Below, piece by piece: positions 27,928-37,875 of a DNA stretch of 64,000 bases. The notes under the pieces are model-generated. The model saw nothing but the letters and a program-made list of their open reading frames with translations, made no database searches and was not told the DNA's origin. Where the stretch lies: positions 1 to 64,000 of the forward strand of contig JABFSH010000001.1 of NCBI GenBank assembly GCA_013140705.1, in the 5' to 3' direction. The DNA comes from Methylococcaceae bacterium. Lineage in GTDB: Bacteria; Pseudomonadota; Gammaproteobacteria; Methylococcales; Methylomonadaceae. Every line of letters starts with the position of its first letter. Within the stretch, counting starts at the first letter, position 1. The translations under genes were made by a program, and so were the position numbers.

Positions 27928-28087
27928 TGTCATCACCTGAAATTCATGCTGCTGTTATTATTGCTAGACGCTCTTGGCAGCATTTTTCAAGAATGTCTAA
28001 CGAGTGCCCTACCAGAAACACTTGCAGTCTTGACTCTATAGAAATAGCACGAACAGCACATCCATCAAATGATGGATAAATCACAGA

Positions 28088-28756
28088 TTAATTTCTGGAA
28101 AACAAAAAAATCAGCCGCAGCAAATCGCTCTGCCGGCGCGTGGATGTTTTGCCGAATACGATGTGTAGCTGACTGCGTGCCGTGCTGGGTGCGACTTTCC
28201 ATTTTTCGCAGTAGTCGTTGAGTGTTAAACCGTCGGCAAACGAGCGGCATAGCCTCGCTTCGGCCGGCGTTAAATTGAATTGCTTCTTGAAAAACAGCCA
28301 TTGCTGCGAAGGACAGTGATTGGGTTCGAACATGATAATCATGTAACGGGCAGCCCGACATTTCGGTTCAGTAGACGTTGGAAATTGAACACAATTGAGG
28401 AGCAGCAGGTCATCGACAGCCTGACCTTCCAGCAACTGGCGAAGCGGTCCGTTTTCGCAATCTTTTCCGTTAACGAAAGCAGCAAATTTTGCCGCATGCT
28501 GTGGAGGGTGCAGAGAAAATTTAGGCGATAACGTAAAGGGCACATCCTGCCTTTTCATGATCTGATTAATTTGCGGTGTGGCAAAAATAACCCGAGTTTC
28601 GTTATCCAGCAATAACACGCCATCGGCCATACGTTTCAGACAAGCATGGCAGTGAGGGGTTGAAAAGGTTTTATGAAGATGGTCTTCTTCCCGGTCTGCT
28701 GACCGGCGCGGTTGATCTCGGCGTTCGAATTCAAAGGGTGGCGTGGAAATGTACAT
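28088..28756 (-). CDS. LuxR-type regulator with PAS-like N-terminus
   Basis: 222-aa protein. A PAS-like sensor region (RMADGVLLLDNETRVIFATPQINQIM) occupies residues about 40-150 and a LuxR-like helix-turn-helix the C-terminus (FNLTPAEARLCRSFADGLTLNDYCEKWKVAPSTARSQLHIVFGKTSTRRQSDLLRLI). The HTH has the T-P-A-E-A-x-L start and K-T-x-x-x-R-Q-S-D-L end common to a methylotroph-rich subgroup. Ligand and targets unknown. Downstream of no obvious partner gene. Confidence 0.82.
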   Translation of the reverse strand: MYISTPPFEFERRDQPRRSADREEDHLHKTFSTPHCHACLKRMADGVLLLDNETRVIFATPQINQIMKRQDVPFTLSPKFSLHPPQHAAKFAAFVNGKDCENGPLRQLLEGQAVDDLLLLNCVQFPTSTEPKCRAARYMIIMFEPNHCPSQQWLFFKKQFNLTPAEARLCRSFADGLTLNDYCEKWKVAPSTARSQLHIVFGKTSTRRQSDLLRLIFLFSRN

Positions 28757-28971
28757 GCCAAAATTTCCTTAATTTCTGTGGACTGAAAGATTATTGGTTC
28801 GGCCCGATGCTATTTGAAACCGTTCGAGCTTGTCGATGTTCTCTGGCCTTTCAACAAGCTCAAGGCGAACGGAGATAAAACTTTACAGAGCAGAATCTAT
28901 AGGCATGCAGGAATACTTAAATACAGCTCTCTTCTGCAAAGAGGTATTAATTCTACAGGACTAAATTTACT
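28757..28971. repeat. Spacer with inverted-repeat pieces
   Basis: Contains TTCGAGCTTGTCGATG and TTCAACAAGCTCAAGGCGAA arms (28825-28872) that form an imperfect hairpin of the widespread type seen also at 53529-53600. No gene. Confidence 0.35.
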
Positions 28972-31900
28972 TCAAGACGCCTTCTTCAGCATGCCCATGC
29001 CATTCGGCTTTTTAACGACTTGCAACTGAGCCTTGATGCGTTTCTGAACCGCTTCGACGTGCGAAATGACGCCGACTGTTTTTCCATGGGTATGCAACCT
29101 TTCCAGTGTACTGATCACTGTATACAATGTTTCGGCATCCAGATTGCCGAAACCTTCATCCAGAAACAGGGAATCAACCGATTTGCCGTTGTTGGCTAGT
29201 TCCGAAAGGCCCAGGGCCAAAGCCAGACTGACAATAAAACTCTCGCCACCGGATAATGTCTTGGGCAGCCGCCGGGCATTTGCCTGGTAGGTGTCCTCGA
29301 TTTCCAGAGCCAATCCCAGTTCACTTGGCGCTTGCCGGAGGTAATAACGGCCGCTGATTTTTTCCAGGATGGCATTGGTTTGCGATAATAATTTATCGGC
29401 CATCTGACTTTGCACGCGGCGTCTGAACACTCTGCCATTATCATGTTCTAATAGAGCCTTTTCTTCCAGGCAATGCTGTGTCAATTTTTCCTGATCCTCA
29501 AGCTGCGACGCAAGGGCATCGAATTTTTGCTGTAAGCGTTCCTGCTCTTTTAAGATATTGTCCAAACGCCGTGCTTCCTGATGGGCAATATCCATTTTTC
29601 CCGTGACGCTGCGCCATTGAGCAGTAATTTCAGCCATTGAACTCTCCGTTTCACATGTCTCGCGTTCAGCAACGAGTTGTAGCTTGCTTCTTTCCAGTTC
29701 CTGCGCTTTATGCGCCAGCTGTTGATCGAGTTCGGCTTTACGCTGCTGCAAGGCAGGCAATGTTTGCAATAAAGCCAGTATTTCGTCTATCTGGCCAAGG
29801 CTGCTAAACTCAGAATCCTGTAGCCTACCCTGAAATAATTGCAGCAAACGAGCCACTTCATTCATCTGAATCACCAAAATCTGCTCTTTATCGGCAATCA
29901 ATTTTTGTTTTTCAATTAACGCCAGATGCAGCCCAATGGTCTCATCGGATTCCAGTTGTGAGCTGAAAATCTTGAGTTTTTCATCGCAGTCTTTTATCTC
30001 CACCTCGCAGTTAGTCAGTTTCTGTTTTAATGCGGCGACATCTTCAATCAAGCTTTTATTGCGAAATACATGGGTCTGATAATCCTGGAGGCGTGCAGTC
30101 AAGCGCTCATAAAGGGCATCTTCGATACCTCTGTCAGGGATCGCTTCGCCAAGAACTGTCAGTTGTTCCGATAGTGTTTCAGAAAGTTCTTTATCTTCCT
30201 GCTGACACGTCGCCAATGCGGCTTCATTATCGATTTGTACCTGCGACTTTGATTGCCATTCGTTATCCAATTGTTGGCCATTTGCCTGAAGTAGCTCGAT
30301 CGATGTCGATAATTTCGCGATTTGTGCCGTTAACTTGCCAATATTTTTTTGTTTGATGCGATATTTCGATATCAAACTGGTTATTTCTGTCAATTCGACG
30401 ATTTCGTTTTTTAATAACGCCTTCATTAACTTCTGGTTATTGATATCAAGATCAGGACTCACCACATTAAGCCGGTTACAGAGCGTTAACCATTGCGACC
30501 GGATGTGCTGCAGACGCAATTGTTTTGCCTGACTGGTTTCAGCCTGTTTTTTTGCCACAGTAATAGATCGTTCAATGGCTTCAGCCTGGATTTTCAAGGC
30601 TTTAACCTTTGCCTGTTGATCAATCAGCGCCTGCTGCGAATTGGTCATCGCTGGCGGATTTTTCGCATACGGGTGTTGCAAGGATCCGCAGAGAGGACAA
30701 GGCTTGCCGTCCACCAAATGATACCGATCCGTTGCCATTTTTTTGCGCAGTGCCTCGCCAAACACCAACTCATCGAGAGCACGTTTAATATTCTCCTCGC
30801 GCTTAATCTGCTGTCTCAGTTCGTCAAGTTCAAATATTAAGGCGTCTGCATCTAAATCCGGCTGTTCCTTGCTTTTGAAAAGGCCGAAAAATCCACGTGG
30901 GCCGCTGAGTTTTTGATGTGCCTCTGACAGTTTGATTAACTCTTGAATGGAATTAACTCGCTCTTTCTGTTCCGCTTGCAATTCTTCAATCGCTTCAATC
31001 GTGTTCGACTGAAGTAGTTCCGCGACAGCCGCTTCGTCCTCGGCCATTTTCTGTTTACGGTCGAGCAATGATTTTTCCTGCTTGTCAAAAGCCGCTGAAG
31101 TTTTTTTCTGAGTCAGTGTCGCTTTCGTTGACCATTGGCTAAAACTGTTCTGTTTTTGGGTTAACTCAGCCAATTCATCTCGAAGCGTTTTTAAGCGCCT
31201 AATGTCGGGAAAGTGTTCTACCAGATGGTGATCGACGGCATGTTCCTCCAGCCAGGAAGAAACAGCCGCAAGTACTGCGCCCTTGTCTTTGATCTGCGTC
31301 TCCAATGACTGGGACAATTGCAGAGCCGCATGACGATTCGAATTCAATACATTGACTTGTGTTCGGGTGCTGGCAATGGTCTGCTGCTGTTCGGAAAACG
31401 ATAAATTTGCCAGGCCGGCCAGTGTATTCGGGTCAGTGCTCACCAATGCCAGCCGGCTTTCGAGCTGTTTAAGTTCGGTTTTAAAGGTTGCCAACGTGGT
31501 GTTACTGTCCTGAACGGCCAATTCAGCAGCAATAATGGCTTCTCTGTCATCCTTGAAGTCCAAAACTGACTGACCGGAAATCACTTTCGCGAGTTTTTTT
31601 TGTTCCGCTTCCGCCTCCGATTCAAGCGCCTTAAGATTGTTTTCCTGCCGGGTAATTTGGGTTTGAAGCGCCTCAATGCCGGCTAACTGCGTTTGCTGTT
31701 GCTTCAGGATACCTTCTTCCGACTGAAGTTCTTTGTACTGCTCCTGATAATCTGTTAAATCATGCTCAAAAGCTTCCCGTTTGATCGGATCCAGTAGCGA
31801 TAATGCCGCCATTTCCTTTTTTAGAAAATCCAGCTTTTGTTGGGCATGATCTGCGTTATCAAGAATGTCCTTTTGGCGATCCGCATAAATATCGGTGCTG

Positions 31901-32424
31901 ATGATAGTTTCCAATATATCCAGACGCTCACTATCCAGGGCATTCAAAAATGCCGCAAAATCACCTTGAGCCAACAAAATTGAGCGCGTAAAACTACGAA
32001 AATTCATGCCGGTAATTTCACTGATTTTGGCACAGACCTGTGCCGGTGTGGTTGCCAATACCTCTTCATTGCCATTCAAGCGAGTCAGCTTCATTTCGGA
32101 TGGCATCAATTCTCCGGCAGGGTCTCCCGATGTCCGTTGCACATACCAGCTGGAGCGGAATTTATGGTTGCCCAGCGAGAACTCTATTTCTGAATAACAT
32201 TCAGACGCATGCCGGGTCATCACATGATCAGCCGGCCGGTCAAATCGGAATGTTTCACCAAAAAGTCCCAGCGTAATGGCATCCAGAATTGTCGATTTCC
32301 CGGAACCGTTCGGGCCTGTAATGGCAAAAACACCCGTCTCGGAAAACGGGGCTTCTTCAAAGTTGATAGTATTCTCATTTTCCAATGAGTTGAGATTCTT
32401 AAACCTTAATTTGAGTATTTTCAT
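28972..32424 (-). CDS. sbcC: SbcC exonuclease subunit (Rad50-like)
   Basis: 1150-aa SMC-like ATPase. Walker A ITGPNGSGKSTILDAITLGLFG in the N-terminus, two long coiled-coil arms, a zinc-hook PCPLCGSLQHP in the middle (about residue 580), then the ABC signature LPKTLSGGESFIVSLALALGL and Walker B SLFLDEGFGNLD at the C-terminus. Works with the SbcD nuclease to cut hairpins and palindromes. No sbcD lies on either side: 440 bases upstream are non-coding and the downstream neighbour is a regulator. Presence of many palindromic repeats nearby may be of interest. Confidence 0.94.
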   Translation of the reverse strand: MKILKLRFKNLNSLENENTINFEEAPFSETGVFAITGPNGSGKSTILDAITLGLFGETFRFDRPADHVMTRHASECYSEIEFSLGNHKFRSSWYVQRTSGDPAGELMPSEMKLTRLNGNEEVLATTPAQVCAKISEITGMNFRSFTRSILLAQGDFAAFLNALDSERLDILETIISTDIYADRQKDILDNADHAQQKLDFLKKEMAALSLLDPIKREAFEHDLTDYQEQYKELQSEEGILKQQQTQLAGIEALQTQITRQENNLKALESEAEAEQKKLAKVISGQSVLDFKDDREAIIAAELAVQDSNTTLATFKTELKQLESRLALVSTDPNTLAGLANLSFSEQQQTIASTRTQVNVLNSNRHAALQLSQSLETQIKDKGAVLAAVSSWLEEHAVDHHLVEHFPDIRRLKTLRDELAELTQKQNSFSQWSTKATLTQKKTSAAFDKQEKSLLDRKQKMAEDEAAVAELLQSNTIEAIEELQAEQKERVNSIQELIKLSEAHQKLSGPRGFFGLFKSKEQPDLDADALIFELDELRQQIKREENIKRALDELVFGEALRKKMATDRYHLVDGKPCPLCGSLQHPYAKNPPAMTNSQQALIDQQAKVKALKIQAEAIERSITVAKKQAETSQAKQLRLQHIRSQWLTLCNRLNVVSPDLDINNQKLMKALLKNEIVELTEITSLISKYRIKQKNIGKLTAQIAKLSTSIELLQANGQQLDNEWQSKSQVQIDNEAALATCQQEDKELSETLSEQLTVLGEAIPDRGIEDALYERLTARLQDYQTHVFRNKSLIEDVAALKQKLTNCEVEIKDCDEKLKIFSSQLESDETIGLHLALIEKQKLIADKEQILVIQMNEVARLLQLFQGRLQDSEFSSLGQIDEILALLQTLPALQQRKAELDQQLAHKAQELERSKLQLVAERETCETESSMAEITAQWRSVTGKMDIAHQEARRLDNILKEQERLQQKFDALASQLEDQEKLTQHCLEEKALLEHDNGRVFRRRVQSQMADKLLSQTNAILEKISGRYYLRQAPSELGLALEIEDTYQANARRLPKTLSGGESFIVSLALALGLSELANNGKSVDSLFLDEGFGNLDAETLYTVISTLERLHTHGKTVGVISHVEAVQKRIKAQLQVVKKPNGMGMLKKAS

Positions 32425-32864
32425 ACACTAACGACTCTGCCGGACAACGCGTGGAAGATCAAAAAGCCATTATAACGCTGTATGGCAAATATTGATCATT
32501 CAAGAAGCAGAATACCTGACGGACACCGTCATTCTGAAAGTGACCGGCGTGCTAAGACTGTGACCCATAATAACTTCCCTGAAGATTTTTAACAGTCATG
32601 CAGGAAAACGATCGTCTGGAGTGGCGCTTCGCCGCGATTGAGTACCCGGAATGCCCTGTTCGCGGCGAAGCGCTGCTCCTATGACGATTTCAGGAGACTG
32701 CGGCTAGCAAGGTGGGCCAGTTACATTCACATTCATTCAGTACCTGCCCTTTCGTGCTGTTGACTTAGGCCTCAGGCATCGACAGGATTTTTTCAGACGC
32801 GTAAAGATGCTGTTTCTATAGTCAACATTGACACACATTGATTATTCAAACTTTAAACGCAATC
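32425..32864. repeat. Non-coding stretch upstream of sbcC with a REP hairpin
   Basis: No gene found in 440 bases. GCGCTTCGCCGCGA (32624-32637) pairs perfectly with TCGCGGCGAAGCGC (32660-32673), a 14-bp stem typical of an intergenic palindrome. It separates the end of the nif operon (nifQ) from sbcC and may act as terminator region for nifQ, although no T-run follows. Confidence 0.5.
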
Positions 32865-33437
32865 CTATTCCTCCGGTCCATAACATTTCGCGTAATCAAT
32901 ACAGACATCACAGGAAGGTGCGCGGCACAAATATAAACCTTCGGCTTCGCACAACTGCTTATACAAGAATTTTTTCCATTTCATATCCTTGTCATTTTTT
33001 GCGGCCAATTCGGGGAAGTTGTATTGCAGCATGGCGCTCAGTTGAGGGCGTGACCACAAGCCCAAATCCTGCCATAGATGATCACTACCCAGGCAACCCG
33101 CAACAATAATCCCGATCATCCAATCCAGTTCAGGCGAAGGACGACCGTAGTGTTTCAGCAGATTGATCAGATCCGCTTTTTCCAGCATTCTGCTAAAATC
33201 CAGCGTGCGACCGGATGGTGCCTGGTCGGGAAGTTCGATGTCCGGGTAAAAATGCTGCTTCAATGCCTGATATTGTCCCAACTCCAAGCCCAGATAGTCG
33301 GGTAAGGCGCTATTCCCGTCCCACCAACTGGCCAACATACATGTCAACCATTCCTGATTGGGCGTTGTATAGGCCACCGGCTTTATTAGGGTATAGATTC
33401 GTTCCCTGAAAGGTTGAAGCTTTGGAACGGCAGACAT
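32865..33437 (-). CDS. nifQ: NifQ, molybdenum donor for FeMo-cofactor
   Basis: 190-aa protein that delivers molybdenum as a Mo-Fe-S species to FeMo-co assembly. Ends with the diagnostic cysteine motif C-x4-C-x2-C-x5-C in CRAPSCDVCIDYAKC. Central part has WMIGIIVAGCLGSDHLWQDLGL typical of NifQ. Last gene of the nifB operon; its start is 2 bases from the ferredoxin stop, so translation is probably coupled. Confidence 0.94.
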   Translation of the reverse strand: MSAVPKLQPFRERIYTLIKPVAYTTPNQEWLTCMLASWWDGNSALPDYLGLELGQYQALKQHFYPDIELPDQAPSGRTLDFSRMLEKADLINLLKHYGRPSPELDWMIGIIVAGCLGSDHLWQDLGLWSRPQLSAMLQYNFPELAAKNDKDMKWKKFLYKQLCEAEGLYLCRAPSCDVCIDYAKCYGPEE

Positions 33438-33439
33438 GA

Positions 33440-33790
33440 TCAGTATTCGACGAGAATGTCTTCATCCCTGACGATCATCTGACAAGCCAGACGCCACGGC
33501 GAGGGCAAATCATCAACAATCATTTGTTCCATTTCTTCCTTGCTGATCTTGCCGCTAATCCGCAGCACCTCTTTTTCTTTTTCAGTTAACGGTCCGCCCA
33601 TGCGCTGATGCTTTTGATCCACGCTACTGACTTTGACCAGGCAGGTACCGCACTCGCCGTCCTGGCATTCATAATTAATCGGAATTTTATTTTCCCTTGC
33701 CAGTTTTAATAATGATTCCGTATGACTGCCGGCAACGGCATAAACGGTTTTATCCCGATATTCGGGACTTGAAAAGGTAACTAACGCCAT
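33440..33790 (-). CDS. 2Fe-2S ferredoxin of the nif operon (larger)
   Basis: 116-aa plant-type ferredoxin with cluster ligands in YECQDGECGTCLVK (C-x4-C-x2-C) and a fourth Cys in RLACQMIV. An insertion (QKHQRMGGPLTEKEKEVLRISGKISKEEMEQM) between ligands 3 and 4 makes it longer than its 95-aa neighbour. Probably an electron carrier for nitrogenase or cofactor assembly. Lies between another ferredoxin and nifQ. Confidence 0.9.
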   Translation of the reverse strand: MALVTFSSPEYRDKTVYAVAGSHTESLLKLARENKIPINYECQDGECGTCLVKVSSVDQKHQRMGGPLTEKEKEVLRISGKISKEEMEQMIVDDLPSPWRLACQMIVRDEDILVEY

Positions 33791-33863
33791 GATTGACTCT
33801 CCTAATAAGTTGAAGTATTGCTGACAGGTCCTTCAGCTTGCACGTAAGAACCTGACGTTTGAA

Positions 33864-34169
<306 letters not shown>

Positions 34170-34178
34170 TTAAATAAA

Positions 34179-35462
34179 TTATGTAAGATCGGCCATATCA
34201 ATCACTTTGGATTGCCTTAAACCCATCAGTTCCTGAGCCAGTTCATGCCCAAATTCACGGCAGAGTAAAATTTCCTCCTCTGTCGGAATTAATTTGATGC
34301 GTAATCCTGTTATAGGAACACGCAGTTTGAGACCACGTAAGCGATCCTCAACCATTTTCACGCCTTCGCCCGTCCAGCCATAGGAACCGAAAACACCGCC
34401 CAGTTTTGATTTGAGATTGACAACCGCCAACGATGACAATAAATCCCAGACCGGCTTGACCGCGTCACCATTAATGGTGGGTGTGCCAAATACGATGCCG
34501 TCAGCACCTTCAATCAAATCAACAAAGGGTGCGATTTCACTCCCTTCGAGGTCATATAACGAAACACGCACATGCTCAACGGCCATTGCCCCCTCATAAA
34601 TGGCTTCGGCCATTCGACGTGTATTGCCGTAGGAGCTGATATAAAAGATGAGTAAGGTTTTTTCGCCAGCACTGATTTCGCTTTGCAAGGCGGATATTGA
34701 TAGCTCACGGTAACGCTTGACATAGCGTTGTGGTTGATCTCGCAGTAAGGGGCCATGAGCCGGTGCAATTTGATTGAGCGGTAATAAGGGCTCAATCAAA
34801 TCGAGTGCACGATTCACATAGTCCTTAAAGGGCCGCATGATGTGAGCGTAGTAATATTCAAACGAAAAGCGAAAATCACCGACTTCATCATTAAACAACC
34901 TTGAATCACAAAAATGGCAGCCAAAAACATCACCCGAGAACAGGGTCTTTTCTTCTTCCAGATAGGTGCATTGTGTATCCGGCCAATGCAAATACGGCGT
35001 ATGGAGAAACACGAGCGTCCTATCACCCAGCGATGCCCGGTCGCCGGTAATGACCGGTGTAAATTCAAAGGCATCCTGTTTTAACAAGGCTTTCAACATG
35101 GATTGCGCTTTTTGCGAAATATACAATTGTGCTTGCGGCGCCCGGCGCATCAATTCGGGTAACGCACCGGTGTGATCGGGTTCGAGATGGTTCAGCACAA
35201 TCACTTTGATTTCGTCATAACGCGCAACTGTTTCAAGTCGCGTAAAAAAATCATCCGCAAAGCAGGCCTTGACAGTATCAATGATGGCAATGCCTTCGCT
35301 GCCTCGAACCACATAGGCATTGTAAGTCGTCCCATTCGCTGTTTTTAGAATGATATCGAACGTTCGTAATGTAGGATCGAGAGCGCCAATCCAGTGCACG
35401 CGTTCAGATAAGGCCACCGCCTGTGCTTTGCCATCAATGCTTAATATCGGTGGCTTACTCAT
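34179..35462 (-). CDS. Flavodiiron protein (A-type flavoprotein)
   Basis: 427-aa two-domain enzyme. The metallo-beta-lactamase-like domain has the diiron ligand motif H92-x-E94-x-D96-H97 (NHLEPDH), further ligands in SGDVFGCHF and the His in APAHGP. The C-terminal flavodoxin domain has the FMN loop ISSYGNTRRMAEAI and GTPTINGDAV. Such proteins reduce O2 to water or NO to N2O without forming radicals. Start MSKPPIL at 35462, which overlaps the nifO stop by 8 bases; a longer frame upstream is only nifO in another frame. Placement inside the nifB operon suggests oxygen protection of nitrogenase maturation. Confidence 0.93.
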   Translation of the reverse strand: MSKPPILSIDGKAQAVALSERVHWIGALDPTLRTFDIILKTANGTTYNAYVVRGSEGIAIIDTVKACFADDFFTRLETVARYDEIKVIVLNHLEPDHTGALPELMRRAPQAQLYISQKAQSMLKALLKQDAFEFTPVITGDRASLGDRTLVFLHTPYLHWPDTQCTYLEEEKTLFSGDVFGCHFCDSRLFNDEVGDFRFSFEYYYAHIMRPFKDYVNRALDLIEPLLPLNQIAPAHGPLLRDQPQRYVKRYRELSISALQSEISAGEKTLLIFYISSYGNTRRMAEAIYEGAMAVEHVRVSLYDLEGSEIAPFVDLIEGADGIVFGTPTINGDAVKPVWDLLSSLAVVNLKSKLGGVFGSYGWTGEGVKMVEDRLRGLKLRVPITGLRIKLIPTEEEILLCREFGHELAQELMGLRQSKVIDMADLT

Positions 35463-35877
35463 GGCCTGTGCAGTGTCTGCCCTGCGAATGGGAGCACTTT
35501 TCCAAATCCGAAATGCTTTCGCTTTCTGACAGGCCAATCCATTGATTCACAACATCTTGATCAAAACCTGCCATTAATCTGTCCCCTGACTCCATAAGCG
35601 GGCGACGAATTAATAAAGGATTTTTTACCATAAGCTCCAAGGCATCCTGTTCGGTCAGCCTATCAGGCACTACGTCCCCTAGCTTGATCGCCGGTGCACT
35701 GTAATTAAACCAGTCCCGTACCGGAAATGCCCCAAAAAAATCGCGTAATCGCTCGGCAGACCACGTTTCCTTGAGTAAATTTTTAGCGATAACCTGATGT
35801 CCAGCGGCCGTTAAAATTTGCTTTTGCCGTGCGTTACTTGCACATCCGGGCTTTTCATAAAACGTAACGATCGCCAT
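35455..35877 (-). CDS. nifO: NifO (ArsC/Spx-like nitrogenase-associated protein)
   Basis: 140-aa thioredoxin-fold protein of the nitrogenase-associated ArsC group: FYEKPGCASNARQKQIL with a single redox Cys, then TWSAERLRDFFGAFPVRDWFN and KNPLLIRRPLME. In Azotobacter NifO affects molybdenum partition between nitrogenase and nitrate reductase. It follows fdxN by 12 bases, the same order as in Azotobacter (nifB-fdxN-nifO-nifQ). Confidence 0.92.
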   Translation of the reverse strand: MAIVTFYEKPGCASNARQKQILTAAGHQVIAKNLLKETWSAERLRDFFGAFPVRDWFNYSAPAIKLGDVVPDRLTEQDALELMVKNPLLIRRPLMESGDRLMAGFDQDVVNQWIGLSESESISDLEKCSHSQGRHCTGHE

Positions 35878-35889
35878 CGTCCTGGCCTG

Positions 35890-36168
35890 TCAATGTGATT
35901 GTAATTCAGCCATGGCTTCCGCCATTCGTTCCGGTGGAATGCCGGTTAATGATCCGGGTGGGTTAATCTGCTCGCCCAGAGCATTCAATATCGCGCCTTC
36001 AATCGGGCAAATACTTGCGCATTGATAATCGGCAAACGCGCCTTCGCATTCTGTGCATTTTTTGCTGTCTACCAAAAAATGCGGTTTGGCCTCGTATATG
36101 GCATTACTAGGACAAACCGGCTCGCATGCAAAACAATTTACGCAAGACTCAACAATTTTTACTGCCAT
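35890..36168 (-). CDS. fdxN: 4Fe-4S ferredoxin associated with NifB
   Basis: 92-aa ferredoxin with two cluster motifs: CVNCFACEPVCP (C-x2-C-x2-C-x3-CP) and the longer-spaced CTECEGAFADYQCASICP. FdxN donates electrons to NifB and to nitrogenase in several diazotrophs. Starts about 100 bases after nifB, separated by a palindromic repeat. Confidence 0.93.
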   Translation of the reverse strand: MAVKIVESCVNCFACEPVCPSNAIYEAKPHFLVDSKKCTECEGAFADYQCASICPIEGAILNALGEQINPPGSLTGIPPERMAEAMAELQSH

Positions 36169-36184
36169 GACAGACTCCTGAAAC

Positions 36185-36258
36185 GTAGGATGGGCCTTTG
36201 CCCATCAATCGCGAAAGATACCAGGCAAAGATGGGCTTCCTTCGTCAGCCCATCCTAC
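36185..36258. repeat. Palindromic intergenic repeat between nifB and fdxN
   Basis: GTAGGATGGGC (36185-36195) and GCCCATCCTAC (36248-36258) are perfect inverted copies, with an inner pair CCTTTGCCCAT / ATGGGC-type arms. A dispersed REP-like element; may partly attenuate transcription from nifB to fdxN. Confidence 0.65.
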
Positions 36259-36269
36259 ACAATAGATTT

Positions 36270-37760
36270 TTATGCACTCGCCCTGACTGCTTCAGGTTTT
36301 TCATCCAGTTTTCCCGCTGCCGCCATTTCCTTGTAAACCGCCATGACCGCCTCTTCGATGGGTTCCATGGCATGTTCGCCGTTAGGCATTATGCCTGCCG
36401 TTTCCAGCATTTCCCAGGGTTCATAACCCACCTTTGAACACAGCACCGCCTCGCAACCTGCCAAAGCACGGATGGTCACCTGCAATGTACTTTCACCATC
36501 GCCGCAGGTACTATCGCCGCCACAATATTGATCGGCCTTACGGTGGCTGATAAACCGCACACCATCCGGCGAAGCTTCGTAAATCAAAAACTCTTTGGCA
36601 TGACCGAAATGCACGTTGATTACGCCCTGGCCGCTGGTTGCTACCGCCATCAAGACCGGTCGCGTCGTCAGCTTGGGTTCGGCTTTGTGTTGCGCCGCTT
36701 TTGTTGCTTTTTCCAGGCGTTTACTATCCATTTCTTCCTGAATGGCCTGGTGAATCACTTTCCGTTTTTCCATCGCGGCCTGGTAATCGATTTCCATATC
36801 CTCAATCTTGTCCAGCGTAAATTCATCGCCTCGATCCTCACCCAGCATGCCCACCGCATCAGCACGGCATTGGCGGCAATGCCGCATCATGTTCATGTCG
36901 CCGGAACAGCTATCCTGCAAATCTTGTAATTCATCAGGGGTAGGGCCACGTTGCCCCATTACGCCATAAAAAGTGCCGTGTTCCGCTTCGGCGATCAACG
37001 GCATCACGTTGTGTAAAAAAGCACCCTTCGCCTTAACTACTTTACTGACTTCGGCCAAATGCTGGTCGTTGACACCGGGAATCATCACTGAATTGACCTT
37101 GACCAAAATACCCTTGGCAATCAGCATTTCCAGACCTTTCTGTTGTTGCTCAATCAGAATCTTTGCACCTTTGACGCCTTTGATGCGGCGATTTTTCCAG
37201 AAAATCCACGGGTAGATTTTGGCGCCGATTTCAGGGTCGACAGTATTGATGGTGATCGTGACATGATCGATATTGTGCTTGGACAATTCTTCCACTGCAT
37301 CGGGCAATGCCAAACCGTTGGTTGACACACACAATTTGATGTCAGGCGCTTCTTCGCTTAAACGACGGAAGGTTTCAAAAGTTCGTTCCGGATTTGCCAG
37401 AGGATCACCGGGACCGGCAATCCCTAACACCGTCATTTGCGGAATATTGGCCGCTACCGCCATGGTCTTTTTGACAGCCTGATCAGGGGTTAATAATTCG
37501 GACACGACGCCGGGACGGGATTCATTGGCGCAATCATATTTACGGTTGCAGTAATGGCACTGAATATTACAAGCCGGCGCAACAGCTACATGCATACGGG
37601 CAAAATAATGATGCGCATCTTCGGAATAGCAAGGATGATTCTGCACCTTCTCCCGGATCGAATCCGGCAGCGAGTCCATTTGATTATCGGTTGTACCGCA
37701 GGAGCTAGCTGAACAGCCTCCCTTCGCTGCGGGAGCATCGTTTAATACTGGCAATTGCAT
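36270..37760 (-). CDS. nifB: NifB, FeMo-cofactor core synthase
   Basis: 496-aa radical SAM enzyme that makes NifB-co, the 8Fe-9S-C precursor of FeMo-co. Radical SAM motif CNIQCHYC (C-x3-C-x2-C) in HVAVAPACNIQCHYCNRKYDC, then GIAGPGDPLANPE and further conserved blocks. The C-terminal 110 residues form a NifX-like cofactor-binding domain (LMAVATSGQGVINVHFGHAKEF). ATG 37760 is chosen because of the GAGGT ribosome site and MQLPVLND; the frame is open for 43 more codons upstream through the promoter. First gene of a seven-gene operon under sigma-54/NifA control. Confidence 0.97.
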   Translation of the reverse strand: MQLPVLNDAPAAKGGCSASSCGTTDNQMDSLPDSIREKVQNHPCYSEDAHHYFARMHVAVAPACNIQCHYCNRKYDCANESRPGVVSELLTPDQAVKKTMAVAANIPQMTVLGIAGPGDPLANPERTFETFRRLSEEAPDIKLCVSTNGLALPDAVEELSKHNIDHVTITINTVDPEIGAKIYPWIFWKNRRIKGVKGAKILIEQQQKGLEMLIAKGILVKVNSVMIPGVNDQHLAEVSKVVKAKGAFLHNVMPLIAEAEHGTFYGVMGQRGPTPDELQDLQDSCSGDMNMMRHCRQCRADAVGMLGEDRGDEFTLDKIEDMEIDYQAAMEKRKVIHQAIQEEMDSKRLEKATKAAQHKAEPKLTTRPVLMAVATSGQGVINVHFGHAKEFLIYEASPDGVRFISHRKADQYCGGDSTCGDGESTLQVTIRALAGCEAVLCSKVGYEPWEMLETAGIMPNGEHAMEPIEEAVMAVYKEMAAAGKLDEKPEAVRASA

Positions 37761-37796
37761 CGGATTGACCTCGTTAGTTGCATTTAAAAATGTAAA

Positions 37797-37812
37797 TGCA
37801 CAGGCCATGCCA
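37797..37812 (-). promoter_or_regulatory. Sigma-54 promoter of nifB
   Basis: On the minus strand TGGCATGGCCTGTGCA has GG and GC separated by exactly 10 bases, matching the -24/-12 consensus TGGCAC-N5-TTGCA at most positions. It lies 37 bases before the nifB start and downstream of two NifA sites. Confidence 0.85.
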
Positions 37813-37847
37813 ACGCCGGATATTTGTTTTATATTATTGATTTGTAA

Positions 37848-37863
37848 TGTTATTGTTTTTACA
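37848..37863. promoter_or_regulatory. NifA upstream activator site 1 (nifB)
   Basis: TGT-N10-ACA (TGTTATTGTTTTTACA), the NifA binding consensus, 36 bases upstream of the -24 element. Confidence 0.65.
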
Positions 37864-37875
37864 AATGAGCACGAT

